NCBI GenBank assembly: GCA_031261745.1
Contig: JAISJC010000062.1
Coordinates: 1-42,809, forward strand
Length of the DNA stretch: 42,809 nt
Reading direction: 5' to 3'
Source of the DNA: Oscillospiraceae bacterium
GTDB lineage: Bacteria; Bacillota; Clostridia; Oscillospirales; Oscillospiraceae
Positions within the stretch are counted from its first letter, which is position 1, and every line of letters begins with the position of its first letter. The notes under the pieces were generated by a model that saw only the letters and a list, made by a program, of their open reading frames with translations, was not told the origin of the DNA and did no database searches. This document shows positions 7,787-17,161 of the stretch, in pieces. The position numbers were made by a program, and so were the translations under genes.

Positions 7787-8715
7787 TTGAATCTCCGGGT
7801 TTTCAGGGCGGTGATATTTTCTTTGAGCGCGCGGGTCTGCTCGTGTTCCGCGCCGAGGTTGCCCTTGGACGCTTTGAACGCGGGTTTCAGGTAGGTCAGC
7901 GCGGTTTTTGTGTCGCCCTGCGCCTCATAAATCTTGGCGATGCTCTCATATATAGAGATGACCTGAGAGTTTTTCCCGAAAAAGCTCTCAATCAACTGCG
8001 CCGCTTTGATATACGCCTCGCGCGCGCCGTCAAGGTCGCCCTTGATGTAGCGGATTGCGGCGAAAGTGGACAACGCGGCACCGTGGCGGGCTTCGACGTG
8101 TTCAAGTCCCTCAAACAGCTTTACGGCCTCGTTCACGAGGGCTTCCGCAGCGTCATAATCGCGCAGCGAGTGTTTGATAATCGCCGCGCCGGAGAGTGCG
8201 GCCGCGAGGTCGTTTGCTTCGCCGGCCCCGTCGCGCAGCAGCGCGATTTCGCGGTCGGCATATCCGGCGGCTTTTTTCAGATCGCCGGAGGCGCGTGCGA
8301 CGAGTGAAAGACTGCGCAAAAGTGCGGCCTGATCATTAGGCTTGTCGTTATTTTCGGCGATTTTAAGTGCCTGCGCAAAAATTTCCGACGCCGCGCCGTA
8401 GTCGCCGGTCTGACGCAGCAACTCGCCGTAGGCGTTGTAAACCATCAGAAAGTCCTGCGACTCCTCCATATGGAAATCGCGCATCTTTGATAACGCCTTT
8501 TTATACGTCTCCGTTGCTTTTTCGGGGTTTGGCAGTCCGCGGTAGAAATTCGCGAGTTCCCACAAGAGCGCGAAATATTCCGGCATTTCGTCCTCTTTGT
8601 TTTTCTCCATCATTTCGACCCCGCCGGTAATCAGCTTTTCTATGTCCTCGTTGCCGGCGGAGGTGTACATTGCCGCGAGCTGCGCGAAAATCGGGTTCTC
8701 TTTTGTTTTAGCCAT
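7783..8715 (-). CDS. Tetratricopeptide-repeat protein
   Basis: 310 residues, almost wholly alpha-helical repeats of the TPR kind, for example EYFALLWELANFYRGLPNPE, DFLMVYNAYGELLRQTGDY, AALLRSLSLVARASGDLKKA, ISIYESIAKIYEAQGDTKTA. There is no signal peptide, so it should be cytoplasmic and act through protein binding; no enzymatic domain is seen. It sits five bases after the coiled-coil gene and overlaps the SDR gene, so it belongs to the same operon. Partner unknown. Confidence 0.85.
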   Translation of the reverse strand: MAKTKENPIFAQLAAMYTSAGNEDIEKLITGGVEMMEKNKEDEMPEYFALLWELANFYRGLPNPEKATETYKKALSKMRDFHMEESQDFLMVYNAYGELLRQTGDYGAASEIFAQALKIAENNDKPNDQAALLRSLSLVARASGDLKKAAGYADREIALLRDGAGEANDLAAALSGAAIIKHSLRDYDAAEALVNEAVKLFEGLEHVEARHGAALSTFAAIRYIKGDLDGAREAYIKAAQLIESFFGKNSQVISIYESIAKIYEAQGDTKTALTYLKPAFKASKGNLGAEHEQTRALKENITALKTRRFK

Positions 8716-8720
8716 AACCG

Positions 8721-9299
8721 CTAATCCTCAATGTCGATATTAAAATCGTCATCGTATTCTTCATATTCCGGCTCCGCGTATTGCGTATCCTCGTACTGCG
8801 AATCCGGTTCAGGTTCGCGGGTTTCGCCGCTTCTGCCGCCCGTGGCTTCCGTAAACCTTGCGCGGGTGTTCTGCATCTCGTCAAGCGCGGTTGACAACGC
8901 GGAAACGCTGCTGCGCAACATTTCATCGACGTACTCCGTGACGGAATGGCGCAGATTGTCCGCCTTGGTTTCGGCGGAAACAAGCAAATCGCGGCTCTCC
9001 GCGCGGGCTGTACGCAGAACCTCCTGCTCATCCACGAGCTGACGCGAGCGTTCCTCGGCCGCGTGGCGAATGGCCTCCGCCTCGCGCTTGGCGTTGGCGA
9101 TGAAATCGCTGCGCGCCGAGACAAGACGCTGCGCCTCGGAAAGCTCCTGCGGGAACACCGAACGCGCCTCGTCGATCAGGTCCAGCGCGGCTCCCCTGTC
9201 GATTACGCATTTGTCGGAGCCTATCGGAATCCATCGCGCGCTCTGAATCATCGCGCGCAGCTGTTCGAGCAGATCTGCTGCTCTTTCTCCACCTGACAT
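8721..9299 (-). CDS. Cytoplasmic coiled-coil protein of unknown function, next to coaD
   Basis: I take ATG 9299 (MSGGERAADLL), with AGAGGT seven bases upstream, rather than the TTG of the track. Residues of about 35-140 form a long charged helix with heptad pattern (SEAQRLVSARSDFIANAKREAEAIRHAAEE...) resembling ATP synthase subunit b or DivIVA-type rods; automated pipelines often mislabel such proteins as ATPase. The C-terminus is an acidic Tyr/Glu/Asp-rich tail (EPEYEEYDDDFNIDIED). It lies between coaD and a TPR gene, a position where Clostridia often carry such a protein. It could be a scaffold at the division site or membrane; this is speculation. Confidence 0.75.
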   Translation of the reverse strand: MSGGERAADLLEQLRAMIQSARWIPIGSDKCVIDRGAALDLIDEARSVFPQELSEAQRLVSARSDFIANAKREAEAIRHAAEERSRQLVDEQEVLRTARAESRDLLVSAETKADNLRHSVTEYVDEMLRSSVSALSTALDEMQNTRARFTEATGGRSGETREPEPDSQYEDTQYAEPEYEEYDDDFNIDIED

Positions 9300-9328
9300 A
9301 TGCAATACCTCTTTCGTTGTTTTCGTTG

Positions 9329-9817
9329 TTATTTCTGATTAACTTTGTTAAGAATATCCTGAATGATTTCCCGCGGGACGAACTCATCTATACTCGCGTC
9401 GTGCCGCGCCATTTCGCGCACGACGGTTGAACTGAGATAGGTGTATTTGCTGCTCGAAGTCATAAAGAGCGTTTCAATCTCCGGTTCGATCACCTTGTTG
9501 GCGAGTGCCATCTGAAACTCCCAGTCGAAATCGGAAACGGCCCGTAAGCCCTTAATGATAACATTCGCGCCGACTTCCTTGGCGTGCTTGACGAGCAGCC
9601 CGTCGCTGGATTCGACTTCGACGTTGCCGAGCCGGCTTACTGTACGCTCAATTAGTTCCACGCGTTCCTCCAACGTGAACAGCGGTGTCTTAGAGGAATT
9701 GACCATTACGCAGACAATAATCTTGTCGAACACGCGAGCGGCGCGGCGGATAATGTTCAGATGTCCGAGCGTAATCGGGTCAAAGCTCCCCGGATATAAA
9801 GCGATTCTTGTACTCAT
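9329..9817 (-). CDS. coaD: Phosphopantetheine adenylyltransferase
   Basis: 162 residues, family length. The nucleotidyltransferase motif YPGSFDPITLGHLNII contains the TxGH histidine, and the late TSSSKYTYLSSTVVREMA matches the ISSTxVRE motif. The enzyme transfers AMP from ATP to 4'-phosphopantetheine, the penultimate step of coenzyme A synthesis. Its start codon overlaps the rsmD stop (TAATG), so translation is coupled; rsmD-coaD is a widely conserved pair. Confidence 0.97.
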   Translation of the reverse strand: MSTRIALYPGSFDPITLGHLNIIRRAARVFDKIIVCVMVNSSKTPLFTLEERVELIERTVSRLGNVEVESSDGLLVKHAKEVGANVIIKGLRAVSDFDWEFQMALANKVIEPEIETLFMTSSSKYTYLSSTVVREMARHDASIDEFVPREIIQDILNKVNQK

Positions 9818-10362
9818 TAATCTGTTTCCTTAATATAGGTTGTTATTTTTATCTTGCCGTAGCGGTACTCGCGCGTTTTGCGGTACGGCGCGTCAAGCTC
9901 CGGCAGGCTGCGTTCAACGCGTGATTCGCAAACTATTATACCACGTTCGTTGAGAATGTCAAATGCTGTTATTTTTTCGAGCGCAACATTAATCAAATCG
10001 GTCTCATACGGCGGATCGACGAAGATGATGTCGAATTTTCCGGCGCGGGAGAGATACGACGCGGCGTCGCTGCGAAAAACCTCCGAAACGTCGGAAAATC
10101 CGGATATTGCAATGTTTTTCTTCGCGAGCAGCAATGAGTCCTGCGACGCGTCCACAAATACGCAGGACTTTGCCCCGCGCGACAACGCTTCAATACCGAG
10201 CTGTCCCGTCCCCGCGAATAAATCGAGGACGCGCGCGGATTGCACGTCGAACTGGATGATGTTGAATATGGATTCCTTGACCATATCGCTTGTCGGGCGA
10301 ATGTCGTCACCTTTCGGGGTTTCGAGCTTGCGCCCGCGCGCGGAACCGGAAATAATACGCAT
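9817..10362 (-). CDS. rsmD: 16S rRNA (guanine966-N2) methyltransferase
   Basis: 181 residues. RIISGSARGRKLETPKG and RPTSDMVKESIFNII are family hallmarks, LDLFAGTGQLGIEALSRGA binds S-adenosylmethionine, and FVDPPYE is the catalytic DPPY motif for N2 methylation of guanine. It starts directly after the uvrC stop codon and overlaps coaD by one base, so the three are co-translated from one message. Confidence 0.96.
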   Translation of the reverse strand: MRIISGSARGRKLETPKGDDIRPTSDMVKESIFNIIQFDVQSARVLDLFAGTGQLGIEALSRGAKSCVFVDASQDSLLLAKKNIAISGFSDVSEVFRSDAASYLSRAGKFDIIFVDPPYETDLINVALEKITAFDILNERGIIVCESRVERSLPELDAPYRKTREYRYGKIKITTYIKETD

Positions 10363-12180
10363 TTACTTATCCTCCGTACGGAAAAATTCATATACCGCCG
10401 ATGCGGCGTTTTTCGGAACTATGCGCTCCAACTCTTCGAGCGATGCGGACTGAATCTTCGTCAGACTGCCGAATGCCTTTATCAGCGCGCGGCGGCGGAC
10501 CTCGCCGACGCCCGGAATCTCGTCGAGCTTGGACTTCTTGACACTTTTCCCCCGCTTTTCGCGGTGGAACTCAATCGCAAAGCGGTGCGTCTCCTCCTGA
10601 ATGGTGCCTATCAGCGCGAACGCGGCGGGATTTGTGTCGATGCCGATTTCCGCGCCGTCGGGCGTGACGAGGGCGCGCGTGCGGTGCCTGTCGTCCTTGA
10701 CCATTCCGAACACGGGCGCGAAAATCCCAAGCGCGTTCAGCGCGCTCTTCGCGATGCTTGCGTGGTTCGCGCCGCCGTCAATCAGAAACACGTCGGGCAG
10801 CGGAGAAAACTTCTCGTCGCCGTCGAGAAAACGTTTCGCGCGGCGCGTGATTACCTCCTCCATTGAGTGGTAATCGTCCTGCGACTCCAAGGATTTTATC
10901 GTGAAACGGCGGTAAGACGCGCGGCGCGGGCTGCCGTTCTCGAACACGGTCATTGACGCGACGATGTTATCGGAGCCGGTGTTGGAAATATCGTACGCCT
11001 CCATTCGCACGGGCGGAGCGTCCAGTCCCATAGCCTTTTGGAGCCATTCGATAGTTTTGCGGATTTTCTCCTCACGCGTGCTGGCGCGCTCGGCCTCCTC
11101 CTGCGCATTGATTGCGGCGGTCTCGACGAGCTTGCGCTTGTCGCCGCGGCGCGGCGCGGCAAGCTCCACGCGGCGTTCAGCGGCTTCGGTGAACAGCAGT
11201 TCGATGACCTCCGCGTCCTGCGGCATCTCCGGCAAGAGGATTGAGCGCGGAAAGACCTCGCGCCGCAGATAGTATTGCCGAAGCAGGCTCGATAACGCGT
11301 CTCCGTCGTCTTCAAGCGGCGTGTCTAAGATTTCGTAATCCTTGTCGAGGAGCTTCCCTTCGATATGGTGCAGAACCACGAAGCAAGACTTCGCCGTGCC
11401 GCGATACCAGCCGATTACGTCCGTGTCGGCTTTCGCGCCGGACACGACAAACTGACGCCGCGTGAGTTCCCTGACCGCTTTCAGCCTGTCGCGCAGGCGC
11501 GCGGCCTGTTCAAATTTCAGTTCACCGGCGGCGGTCTCCATTTCGGCGGCGGTCTCGGCAATCAGCCGCTCCGCGTGTCCGTCGAACACGGCGAGCGCGC
11601 TTTGCAGAGCGGACGCGTATTGCTCCGACGTGCTTTCCGCGAGGCACCAGCCGCGGCACAGTCCGAGCTGGTGATTGAGGCACGGCCGCTCGCGTCCGAT
11701 ATCCCGCGGGAATTTGCGCGTGCAGGTCGGCAGACCGAACGCCTTGGAGACGGCGTCAATCGCGGCGTAGGCGATGCTTCGCCCCGAATACGGGCCGAGA
11801 TATCTCGCGCCGTCCGTGCGCCGCTTGGAAACGACCGTGAAGCGCGGATAAGGTTCGCGAGTGTCGAGACGGATGAACGGATGACCCTTGTCGTCGCGCA
11901 GACGGATGTTGTACTTCGGCATATGGTGCTTTATGAGCTGGTTTTCAAGCACAAGGGCTTCAAATTCCGAGTTTGCGGCGATAACGTCAAAGGTCGCGAC
12001 CTTTGAGACCATCATCTCCGTTTTCGGCGTGTGGGAGCCGTGGAAGTAACTGGACACGCGGTTTTTGAGCGCGATCGCCTTGCCGACGTAAATCACCTCG
12101 CCGGTTTTGTCCATCATTATATAAACGCCGGGCGATTTAGGGAGTTTATTCGCGCGCTCCGCCAGTTCTTTTATGTCCAT
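10363..12180 (-). CDS. uvrC: Excinuclease ABC subunit C
   Basis: 605 residues. Domains in order: GIY-YIG nuclease (GVYIMMDKTGEVIYVGKA, residues about 18-95), the cysteine-containing linker (NHQLGLCRGWC), UVR motif that contacts UvrB (AAGELKFEQAARLRDRL, about 205-240), the RNase H-like second nuclease (RMEAYDISNTGSDNIVASM and DVFLIDGGANHASIAKSAL) and a helix-hairpin-helix end (LDEIPGVGEVRRRALIKAFG). The protein makes the 3' and 5' incisions in nucleotide excision repair. It is the first gene of the minus-strand operon that also holds rsmD and coaD. Confidence 0.97.
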   Translation of the reverse strand: MDIKELAERANKLPKSPGVYIMMDKTGEVIYVGKAIALKNRVSSYFHGSHTPKTEMMVSKVATFDVIAANSEFEALVLENQLIKHHMPKYNIRLRDDKGHPFIRLDTREPYPRFTVVSKRRTDGARYLGPYSGRSIAYAAIDAVSKAFGLPTCTRKFPRDIGRERPCLNHQLGLCRGWCLAESTSEQYASALQSALAVFDGHAERLIAETAAEMETAAGELKFEQAARLRDRLKAVRELTRRQFVVSGAKADTDVIGWYRGTAKSCFVVLHHIEGKLLDKDYEILDTPLEDDGDALSSLLRQYYLRREVFPRSILLPEMPQDAEVIELLFTEAAERRVELAAPRRGDKRKLVETAAINAQEEAERASTREEKIRKTIEWLQKAMGLDAPPVRMEAYDISNTGSDNIVASMTVFENGSPRRASYRRFTIKSLESQDDYHSMEEVITRRAKRFLDGDEKFSPLPDVFLIDGGANHASIAKSALNALGIFAPVFGMVKDDRHRTRALVTPDGAEIGIDTNPAAFALIGTIQEETHRFAIEFHREKRGKSVKKSKLDEIPGVGEVRRRALIKAFGSLTKIQSASLEELERIVPKNAASAVYEFFRTEDK

Positions 12181-12263
12181 ATTTACGCGCCCCTCTCACG
12201 ACGATTTATAAGATAAATCATTATCGCACATTTTAACAATAAAAAAAAGAGAAAATTTTATAA

Positions 12264-12313
12264 ATTTGTGATTGCATTATTTTATAATTCTGGTATACTA
12301 ATGCTAATTAGCA
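12264..12313 (+). promoter_or_regulatory. Promoter and palindrome upstream of the HPt gene
   Basis: TTGCAT and TATACT are separated by 16 bases, and TGCTAATTAGCA, a perfect 12-base palindrome at 12302-12313, lies just downstream where a repressor could block initiation. The 170-base gap between uvrC and the HPt gene otherwise holds only AT-rich sequence and presumably the uvrC promoter. Confidence 0.6.
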
Positions 12314-12350
12314 ATGTTCTAACAACAAGATTCAAAGGAGTAGTTCATCT

Positions 12351-12671
12351 ATGCCCAATTATATTGATATGGAAAGCGGATTGAAACGCGTCGGCGGAAG
12401 CGAGGCACTTTTCAAAAAACTCCTCGGTAAATTCGTAGACGGCAATTATCAGGATCAGCTTGAAGCACTGATTGCCGAGGGGAAAACTGAGGAAGCTACC
12501 GCTATGGCGCATACAATTAAAGGCGTCGCGGCAAATTTATCGTTAATGGAAGTCAACGCGCTCGCGCTTCAAATTGAGCAGGCTCTCAAAAACGGCACGG
12601 AACACGCGTCCTTGGTGCCGCAGCTGCGTGAAGTGACCGACGCGACGATCGTTGAAATCCAGAAGCTGTAA
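12351..12671 (+). CDS. Free-standing histidine phosphotransfer (HPt) protein
   Basis: 106 residues forming one HPt four-helix bundle. The phospho-accepting histidine is in MAHTIKGVAANLSL, the standard HxxKG motif. Such proteins shuttle phosphate between the receiver of a hybrid kinase and that of a response regulator. AAAGGAG precedes the ATG and the response-regulator gene follows after 35 bases. The convergent hybrid kinase at 13848-17036 is the obvious partner, though that kinase also has its own HPt domain. Confidence 0.92.
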   Translation: MPNYIDMESGLKRVGGSEALFKKLLGKFVDGNYQDQLEALIAEGKTEEATAMAHTIKGVAANLSLMEVNALALQIEQALKNGTEHASLVPQLREVTDATIVEIQKL

Positions 12672-12706
12672 ATTAAGCGTTATGACGCAAAACGGAGGTG
12701 ACTTGT

Positions 12707-13795
12707 ATGCGTGAGGTAGTTCAAAAAGACATTGTTCTTATCGTCGACGACGATGAGATTAACCGTATGATTCTCGCCGATATTCTTGAAGAGGATTATC
12801 GGATTGTTGAAGCCGAGGACGGTTTTAAGGCGTTGGACATTGTCCATACGCGTGAGACGCGCCCAAGAGCTATTCTGCTTGATATTATGATGCCGGGTAT
12901 GGACGGGTTTGAGGTGCTCGAAAAGCTCAAATCCGATCCGGAAACCGCTAAAATCCCCGTGTTGCTTATTACGGCGTCCGACTCGGATGAAAATGAGTCC
13001 CGCGGACTGAAAGCCGGCGCGGCGGATTTCCTGCCCAAGCCGTTTAACCGCGACATCGGCAAGGCGCGCCTCGCCAACCATATCGACCTCGCACGGTATC
13101 AGAACGAGCTTGAAAGCCTTGTGGAGGAAAAAACGGCGGAGCTGATGCGTACCTACGAGCAAACACTCGAAGTTCTCGCAACCGTCGTCGAGTACCGGAG
13201 CCTCGAATCCGGCGAACACATCAAACGCACGAGTATGCTGTCCGAAGTTCTTATCAGCCACCTGATGACCGACCCGAAATACGCGGATTACGTCAAGAAA
13301 AACGAGCTTGATTCCAAGAAAGCGTATTCGATTGTCCGCGCGACGAGCCTGCACGATATCGGTAAAATCGGTATCTCCGATACGATTTTGCTCAAACCGG
13401 AACGGCTTACCGATGACGAGTTTGAGCTGATGAAGACGCACACGCTCCTCGGAAGTCAGATTATCGACGAAATCCTTACGACGCTCGGCGACAGCGCGGG
13501 GTTCCTCACCTACTGTCGCGAGATTTGTTACTATCACCACGAGCGTTGGGACGGGCTTGGCTATCCGACGCGGCTCGCGGCCGAGGAAATTCCGTTTTCG
13601 GCGCGTATGCTGTCAATCGTCGACGTCTACGACGCGCTCGTCAATCAGCGGTGCTACAAGCCGGCGTTCTCGCACGATGAGGCGATGGACATCATCACCG
13701 AATCGAAGAGCAAGCAGTTCGACCCGACCCTCGTGGAGGCGTTTGTTGAGGTCTCGTCGAAGTTCGCGGAGCTGGAAGTGAAACTTAAAGACTAA
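12707..13795 (+). CDS. Response regulator with HD-GYP cyclic-di-GMP phosphodiesterase output
   Basis: ATG 12707 is chosen; the track's GTG at 12698 lies within the ribosome binding site GGAGGTG. Residues 1-125 are a receiver domain with acidic pocket DDD, phospho-acceptor Asp59 (LLDIMMPG) and lysine in PKPF. After a coiled-coil linker comes an HD-GYP domain: ATSLHDIGKIGISD contains the HD pair and YHHERWDGLGYP the GYP signature. HD-GYP proteins hydrolyse cyclic-di-GMP (some act on other cyclic dinucleotides). With the neighbouring HPt and hybrid kinase this makes a phosphorelay controlling second-messenger breakdown. Confidence 0.93.
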   Translation: MREVVQKDIVLIVDDDEINRMILADILEEDYRIVEAEDGFKALDIVHTRETRPRAILLDIMMPGMDGFEVLEKLKSDPETAKIPVLLITASDSDENESRGLKAGAADFLPKPFNRDIGKARLANHIDLARYQNELESLVEEKTAELMRTYEQTLEVLATVVEYRSLESGEHIKRTSMLSEVLISHLMTDPKYADYVKKNELDSKKAYSIVRATSLHDIGKIGISDTILLKPERLTDDEFELMKTHTLLGSQIIDEILTTLGDSAGFLTYCREICYYHHERWDGLGYPTRLAAEEIPFSARMLSIVDVYDALVNQRCYKPAFSHDEAMDIITESKSKQFDPTLVEAFVEVSSKFAELEVKLKD

Positions 13796-13805
13796 ATCAA
13801 GGTTA

Positions 13806-13836
13806 ACCGCCCCGATAATATCGGGGCGGTTTTTGC
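13806..13836. terminator. Terminator between the HD-GYP gene and the hybrid kinase
   Basis: Hairpin ACCGCCCCGAT-at-ATCGGGGCGGT followed by TTTTG on the plus strand, located between two converging genes. Confidence 0.85.
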
Positions 13837-13847
13837 GTCCGTAAATT

Positions 13848-16800
13848 CTACACGTCGGAGAGGCGTTCCGCAATCTGCCGGAAAGCCAGAGACGTCAGCT
13901 GCTCGTGTATCCACTCAATAAGTTCCGCGCCGTCGTCGTAGTCAAATTTGTCGAGCTTTGCCACGGCGGCGTCCGCGCCGTCAATGTCGAAGCTAAGGCA
14001 GGCTTCCGCAAGCTCGCGGAGCGTCGCGGGGTTGGGAGACGCTGCGCGCGGCTTCGGATTCGCGTCCGCAACCTCCGCGAGGAAAGTCGCTAACGCGGAA
14101 AGCAGCGTCTCCGCCTGCGCGAGGAATTGCCTGTTTTCTTTTAATACAAAAGGCGCGTCTCCCCGCTTACCCGCGAATTCGAGCTTCTCGGCAAAATCGC
14201 CGAGATCCGCCGCGCCGATACTGCGGCTGCCGGATTTTATGCCGTGGACGATGATCGTGTAGTCTGCGAGTGTCGCCTCCGTGACATCGGCGAGCGTGAC
14301 GAGCAGTCCGGGCGTGTTCTTTACAAAGGAGCGCAGCACGTCAATGTACGAGTCCTCGTCGCCGCCAAAGCGTTGCAGCCCGTGCGCCAAGTCGAGACCG
14401 TCAATCACACGGTCGAAAACCGGAGACGGCTGACGCTCCTCCGCGGGCTGCGCGCTCGGCTCCGCAGTCTCGGCACTGCGCTCTTGCGACTTGTCGCGAA
14501 CCCACTGACGAATGGCGTTGTCCATCGCGAGAATGTCAATCGGCTTTGACAAAAACGCCTGAAAACCGTGTTCAAGGAACATTTTATCGTTTCCGGAGAT
14601 CGCGTTCGCGGTGAGCGCGAGAATCGGAACCGTTTTTGCGTACTCGGTGCCTATCTCCTCGCGGATTATGCGCGTGGCCTCAATGCCGTCCATTTCGGGC
14701 ATCATATGGTCCATAAATATCGCGTTATAGCGCGGTTCGCCCGCGCGGATGAGCTCGACGGCGCGGCGGCCGCTTGTCACGTAGTCAATCTGCATTTCAT
14801 ACGGTTTCAATATGCCTTTCGCGACGTCGAGGTTCGTCTGAACGTCGTCAACGACAAGGACGCGCGCGTACGGGAGTTTGATGCGCACAAGACTCGTGTT
14901 GCGTTTGCGCTTGGAGTCGGCGTAGTTGAAGTCCATAATGTTCTTTGAGACCTGCTCGCCGATTATCACATCGCTGACGAAACCCTGACGAATTACGGCG
15001 GTGAACGTGCTGCCGACGCCATACTCGCTTTCGACGCTGACCTCGCCGTCCATCATCTCAACCATACCTTTTGCGATTGAAAGGCCGAGACCGGTTCCCT
15101 CAATCTTGCGGTTGCTCTTCGTGTCCACCTGACCGTACTTTGAGAAGAGCATCTGAACCCCCTCAGGCTTGATGCCGATCCCGGTGTCGGAAACGCGGAA
15201 CGTGAGCCAGACGGAATCCCCGTCGCGGCGGCTGCTGACGTACCAGTCAACCGTACCCTCCATAGTATACTTGAACGCGTTTGAGAGAAAATTGTTGAGA
15301 ACCTGTTTGATACGCAGCTCATCACCGCAGAGCGACGACGGCAGTTGCGGCGATATGTGCAGACGGAAATCAATCGGTTTTGAGCCGATGCGCATAATAT
15401 TCAGCATAATGGTGTCGTTAATAAGGCTCGGCACATCATACTCGGAATTGATGAGTTCGAGCTTGCCGGCCTCGATTTTTGACAGGTCGAGAATGTCGTT
15501 CACAATCCCAAGGAGCGTCATTCCTGAGGTGCTGATTTTCTCGATGCTGCTCCGCGTGTCCTCGTCAAGATCGTTGTTGCCGAGCGCAAGCTCCGACAGA
15601 CCGATGACGGCGTTTAGCGGCGTGCGCATTTCGTGCGACATATTCGCGAGGAAGTTGCTTTTCGTCTCGCTGGCGTTTACGGCGTCCTGACGCGCTTCAT
15701 TGAGGTGGTTGAACATCTCTTTCAGGCTGTACGCCATTTTTTGCAGCTCGATATTCAGCAAATCGCGGTCGCTTGCGGGGACAATCTCGAAATCGTACTC
15801 GCCGGACCCGATAAGCCGCACCTCGTCAACCTGCTTTTGCATTGAGCGTACGAGCGCGTCCGCCGCGAGCTTTATCTTGTCGATTTCATTTCTCGTGGAC
15901 GGATCCGGCAACTCGCCGATTGTGATGTCAATGTCGCCGACGGCGAGCAGCTGCGCGACGGAGGTAATCATCGGCAGCTCGCGCAGGCTGTGAGTTGTAA
16001 TCAGCAAAACGGTGACGGTGCTGATAAGCACGAGCGCGAGACTGGTGATTGTAATCATTGTGGTAATCCGTACGGACGGGGCGGCAACCTCTTCCTCGGT
16101 AACGAAGCTGCCTACGACCCAAACCTCGTCGGAATTTGCGAAATTGAACCGGATTCCCGTAAACTGAACCTCTTCGTTGCTGTCGCGGTTAGAACCCCAC
16201 GTCTGAATAAAGGAAATGCCGTTGTCCTCGGATATGGTGTCTATGCTCGGCTTGAATTCGGAAATCCAGGTGTCGGTATACGGCGTCATCAAATACTCTT
16301 CCGACGGGTAAACGATGAACATACCATCGGGACTGATTGCGAAAAACTGTCCGGTTTCAAACGTCAAATCAGAGTTCACTTTCTCCGCGAGGAAATCGAG
16401 CGCGATGTCGATGCCGACTATGCCGACGACCTCACCGTTGCGAAAAACCGGAGCTGAAATCGCGATGGCGCGCACCATTTCCCCGTCCAGCTGAAATGTC
16501 TCCGGCTCGGACACGGATATGGGTTTCGCCGCCTTTTTCGGCGTCTGGTAAAACGCGCCTTTAACGGGGTCGTCGTAACCGCTGAGCGACGTGTATTCCA
16601 CTTCCCCTGTCGCGGCGTCGCGGTAGACATAAGGGGCAAAGCGTCCCTCCGCGTTGTCGTACGGGGTCTTGTTTATGTGGTCCGCGTCGCTGCCGTCAAA
16701 TGCGTCCGGCTCCCAACAGGTCCAAATACCCCTCACGTTATAGCTCGCGCCGAGAGCCTGCGCCATAACGGCCACGACCTTTTCGCGCCCGTTTTCCGTG

Positions 16801-17036
16801 CCGGAAAACCGCTCCGCCGCCGCTTCGATAGTAACCGCGAGATCGTATGCCGCAAGACCGATGCCTTCAAGCTCGTTTGCGTGCCGCCGCGTAACCTCGC
16901 TCGCGAGGCGCAGAGACAGATCCCCTGTGGCGTCGGTTGATGTGGAGGACATAATAACGGTCTGCGCGATAACACCGAGAATTAAGATAACAAGCAGCGG
17001 AATAACAAGTCTGTACCTGATGCTCATATTTTTCAT
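13848..17036 (-). CDS. Hybrid sensor histidine kinase with dCache sensor, receiver and HPt domains
   Basis: 1062 residues. Order: N-terminal membrane helix (LVIPLLVILILGVIAQTVIM), extracellular double-Cache sensor (about 35-310; PISVSEPETFQLDGEMVRAIAISAP region), second helix (ITITSLALVLISTVTVLLI), linker, HisKA with SHEMRTPLNAVIGL, ATPase domain with NNFLSNAFKYT, DTGIGIKPEG and GTGLGLSI, receiver with VVDD, DHMMPEMDG and SKP, and a C-terminal HPt (IIVHGIKSGSRSIGA). Cache domains usually bind small ligands such as amino acids or carboxylates. GGGGAGG precedes the start. It faces the HPt/HD-GYP pair tail to tail and is likely its kinase. Confidence 0.94.
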   Translation of the reverse strand: MKNMSIRYRLVIPLLVILILGVIAQTVIMSSTSTDATGDLSLRLASEVTRRHANELEGIGLAAYDLAVTIEAAAERFSGTENGREKVVAVMAQALGASYNVRGIWTCWEPDAFDGSDADHINKTPYDNAEGRFAPYVYRDAATGEVEYTSLSGYDDPVKGAFYQTPKKAAKPISVSEPETFQLDGEMVRAIAISAPVFRNGEVVGIVGIDIALDFLAEKVNSDLTFETGQFFAISPDGMFIVYPSEEYLMTPYTDTWISEFKPSIDTISEDNGISFIQTWGSNRDSNEEVQFTGIRFNFANSDEVWVVGSFVTEEEVAAPSVRITTMITITSLALVLISTVTVLLITTHSLRELPMITSVAQLLAVGDIDITIGELPDPSTRNEIDKIKLAADALVRSMQKQVDEVRLIGSGEYDFEIVPASDRDLLNIELQKMAYSLKEMFNHLNEARQDAVNASETKSNFLANMSHEMRTPLNAVIGLSELALGNNDLDEDTRSSIEKISTSGMTLLGIVNDILDLSKIEAGKLELINSEYDVPSLINDTIMLNIMRIGSKPIDFRLHISPQLPSSLCGDELRIKQVLNNFLSNAFKYTMEGTVDWYVSSRRDGDSVWLTFRVSDTGIGIKPEGVQMLFSKYGQVDTKSNRKIEGTGLGLSIAKGMVEMMDGEVSVESEYGVGSTFTAVIRQGFVSDVIIGEQVSKNIMDFNYADSKRKRNTSLVRIKLPYARVLVVDDVQTNLDVAKGILKPYEMQIDYVTSGRRAVELIRAGEPRYNAIFMDHMMPEMDGIEATRIIREEIGTEYAKTVPILALTANAISGNDKMFLEHGFQAFLSKPIDILAMDNAIRQWVRDKSQERSAETAEPSAQPAEERQPSPVFDRVIDGLDLAHGLQRFGGDEDSYIDVLRSFVKNTPGLLVTLADVTEATLADYTIIVHGIKSGSRSIGAADLGDFAEKLEFAGKRGDAPFVLKENRQFLAQAETLLSALATFLAEVADANPKPRAASPNPATLRELAEACLSFDIDGADAAVAKLDKFDYDDGAELIEWIHEQLTSLAFRQIAERLSDV

Positions 17037-17061
17037 TGCGCCACCTCCCCGTTTGGCTTAC

Positions 17062-17090
17062 AATATACCACTTTTTTCGACAAATTTCAA
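17062..17090 (-). promoter_or_regulatory. Promoter of the hybrid kinase gene
   Basis: On the minus strand TTGAAA (17085-17090) and TATATT (17062-17067), 17-base spacer, upstream of the kinase start at 17036. Confidence 0.65.
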
Positions 17091-17113
17091 TATGGAAAAA
17101 AACAATTTTTCTA

Positions 17114-17142
17114 TTGACTTTATCGTCCGGACGGCTTATAAT
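17114..17142 (+). promoter_or_regulatory. Promoter of tRNA-Ser
   Basis: TTGACT (17114-17119) and TATAAT (17137-17142) with a 17-base spacer; initiation near 17149, about 13 bases before the tRNA. Confidence 0.8.
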
Positions 17143-17161
17143 ATAACGGCTGTGAATAAAT

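Noticed and set aside
12181-12350. Clear promoter for the uvrC operon on the minus strand
   Set aside because: AT-rich region contains several weak -10 like sequences but none with good spacing to a -35, so no call is made.
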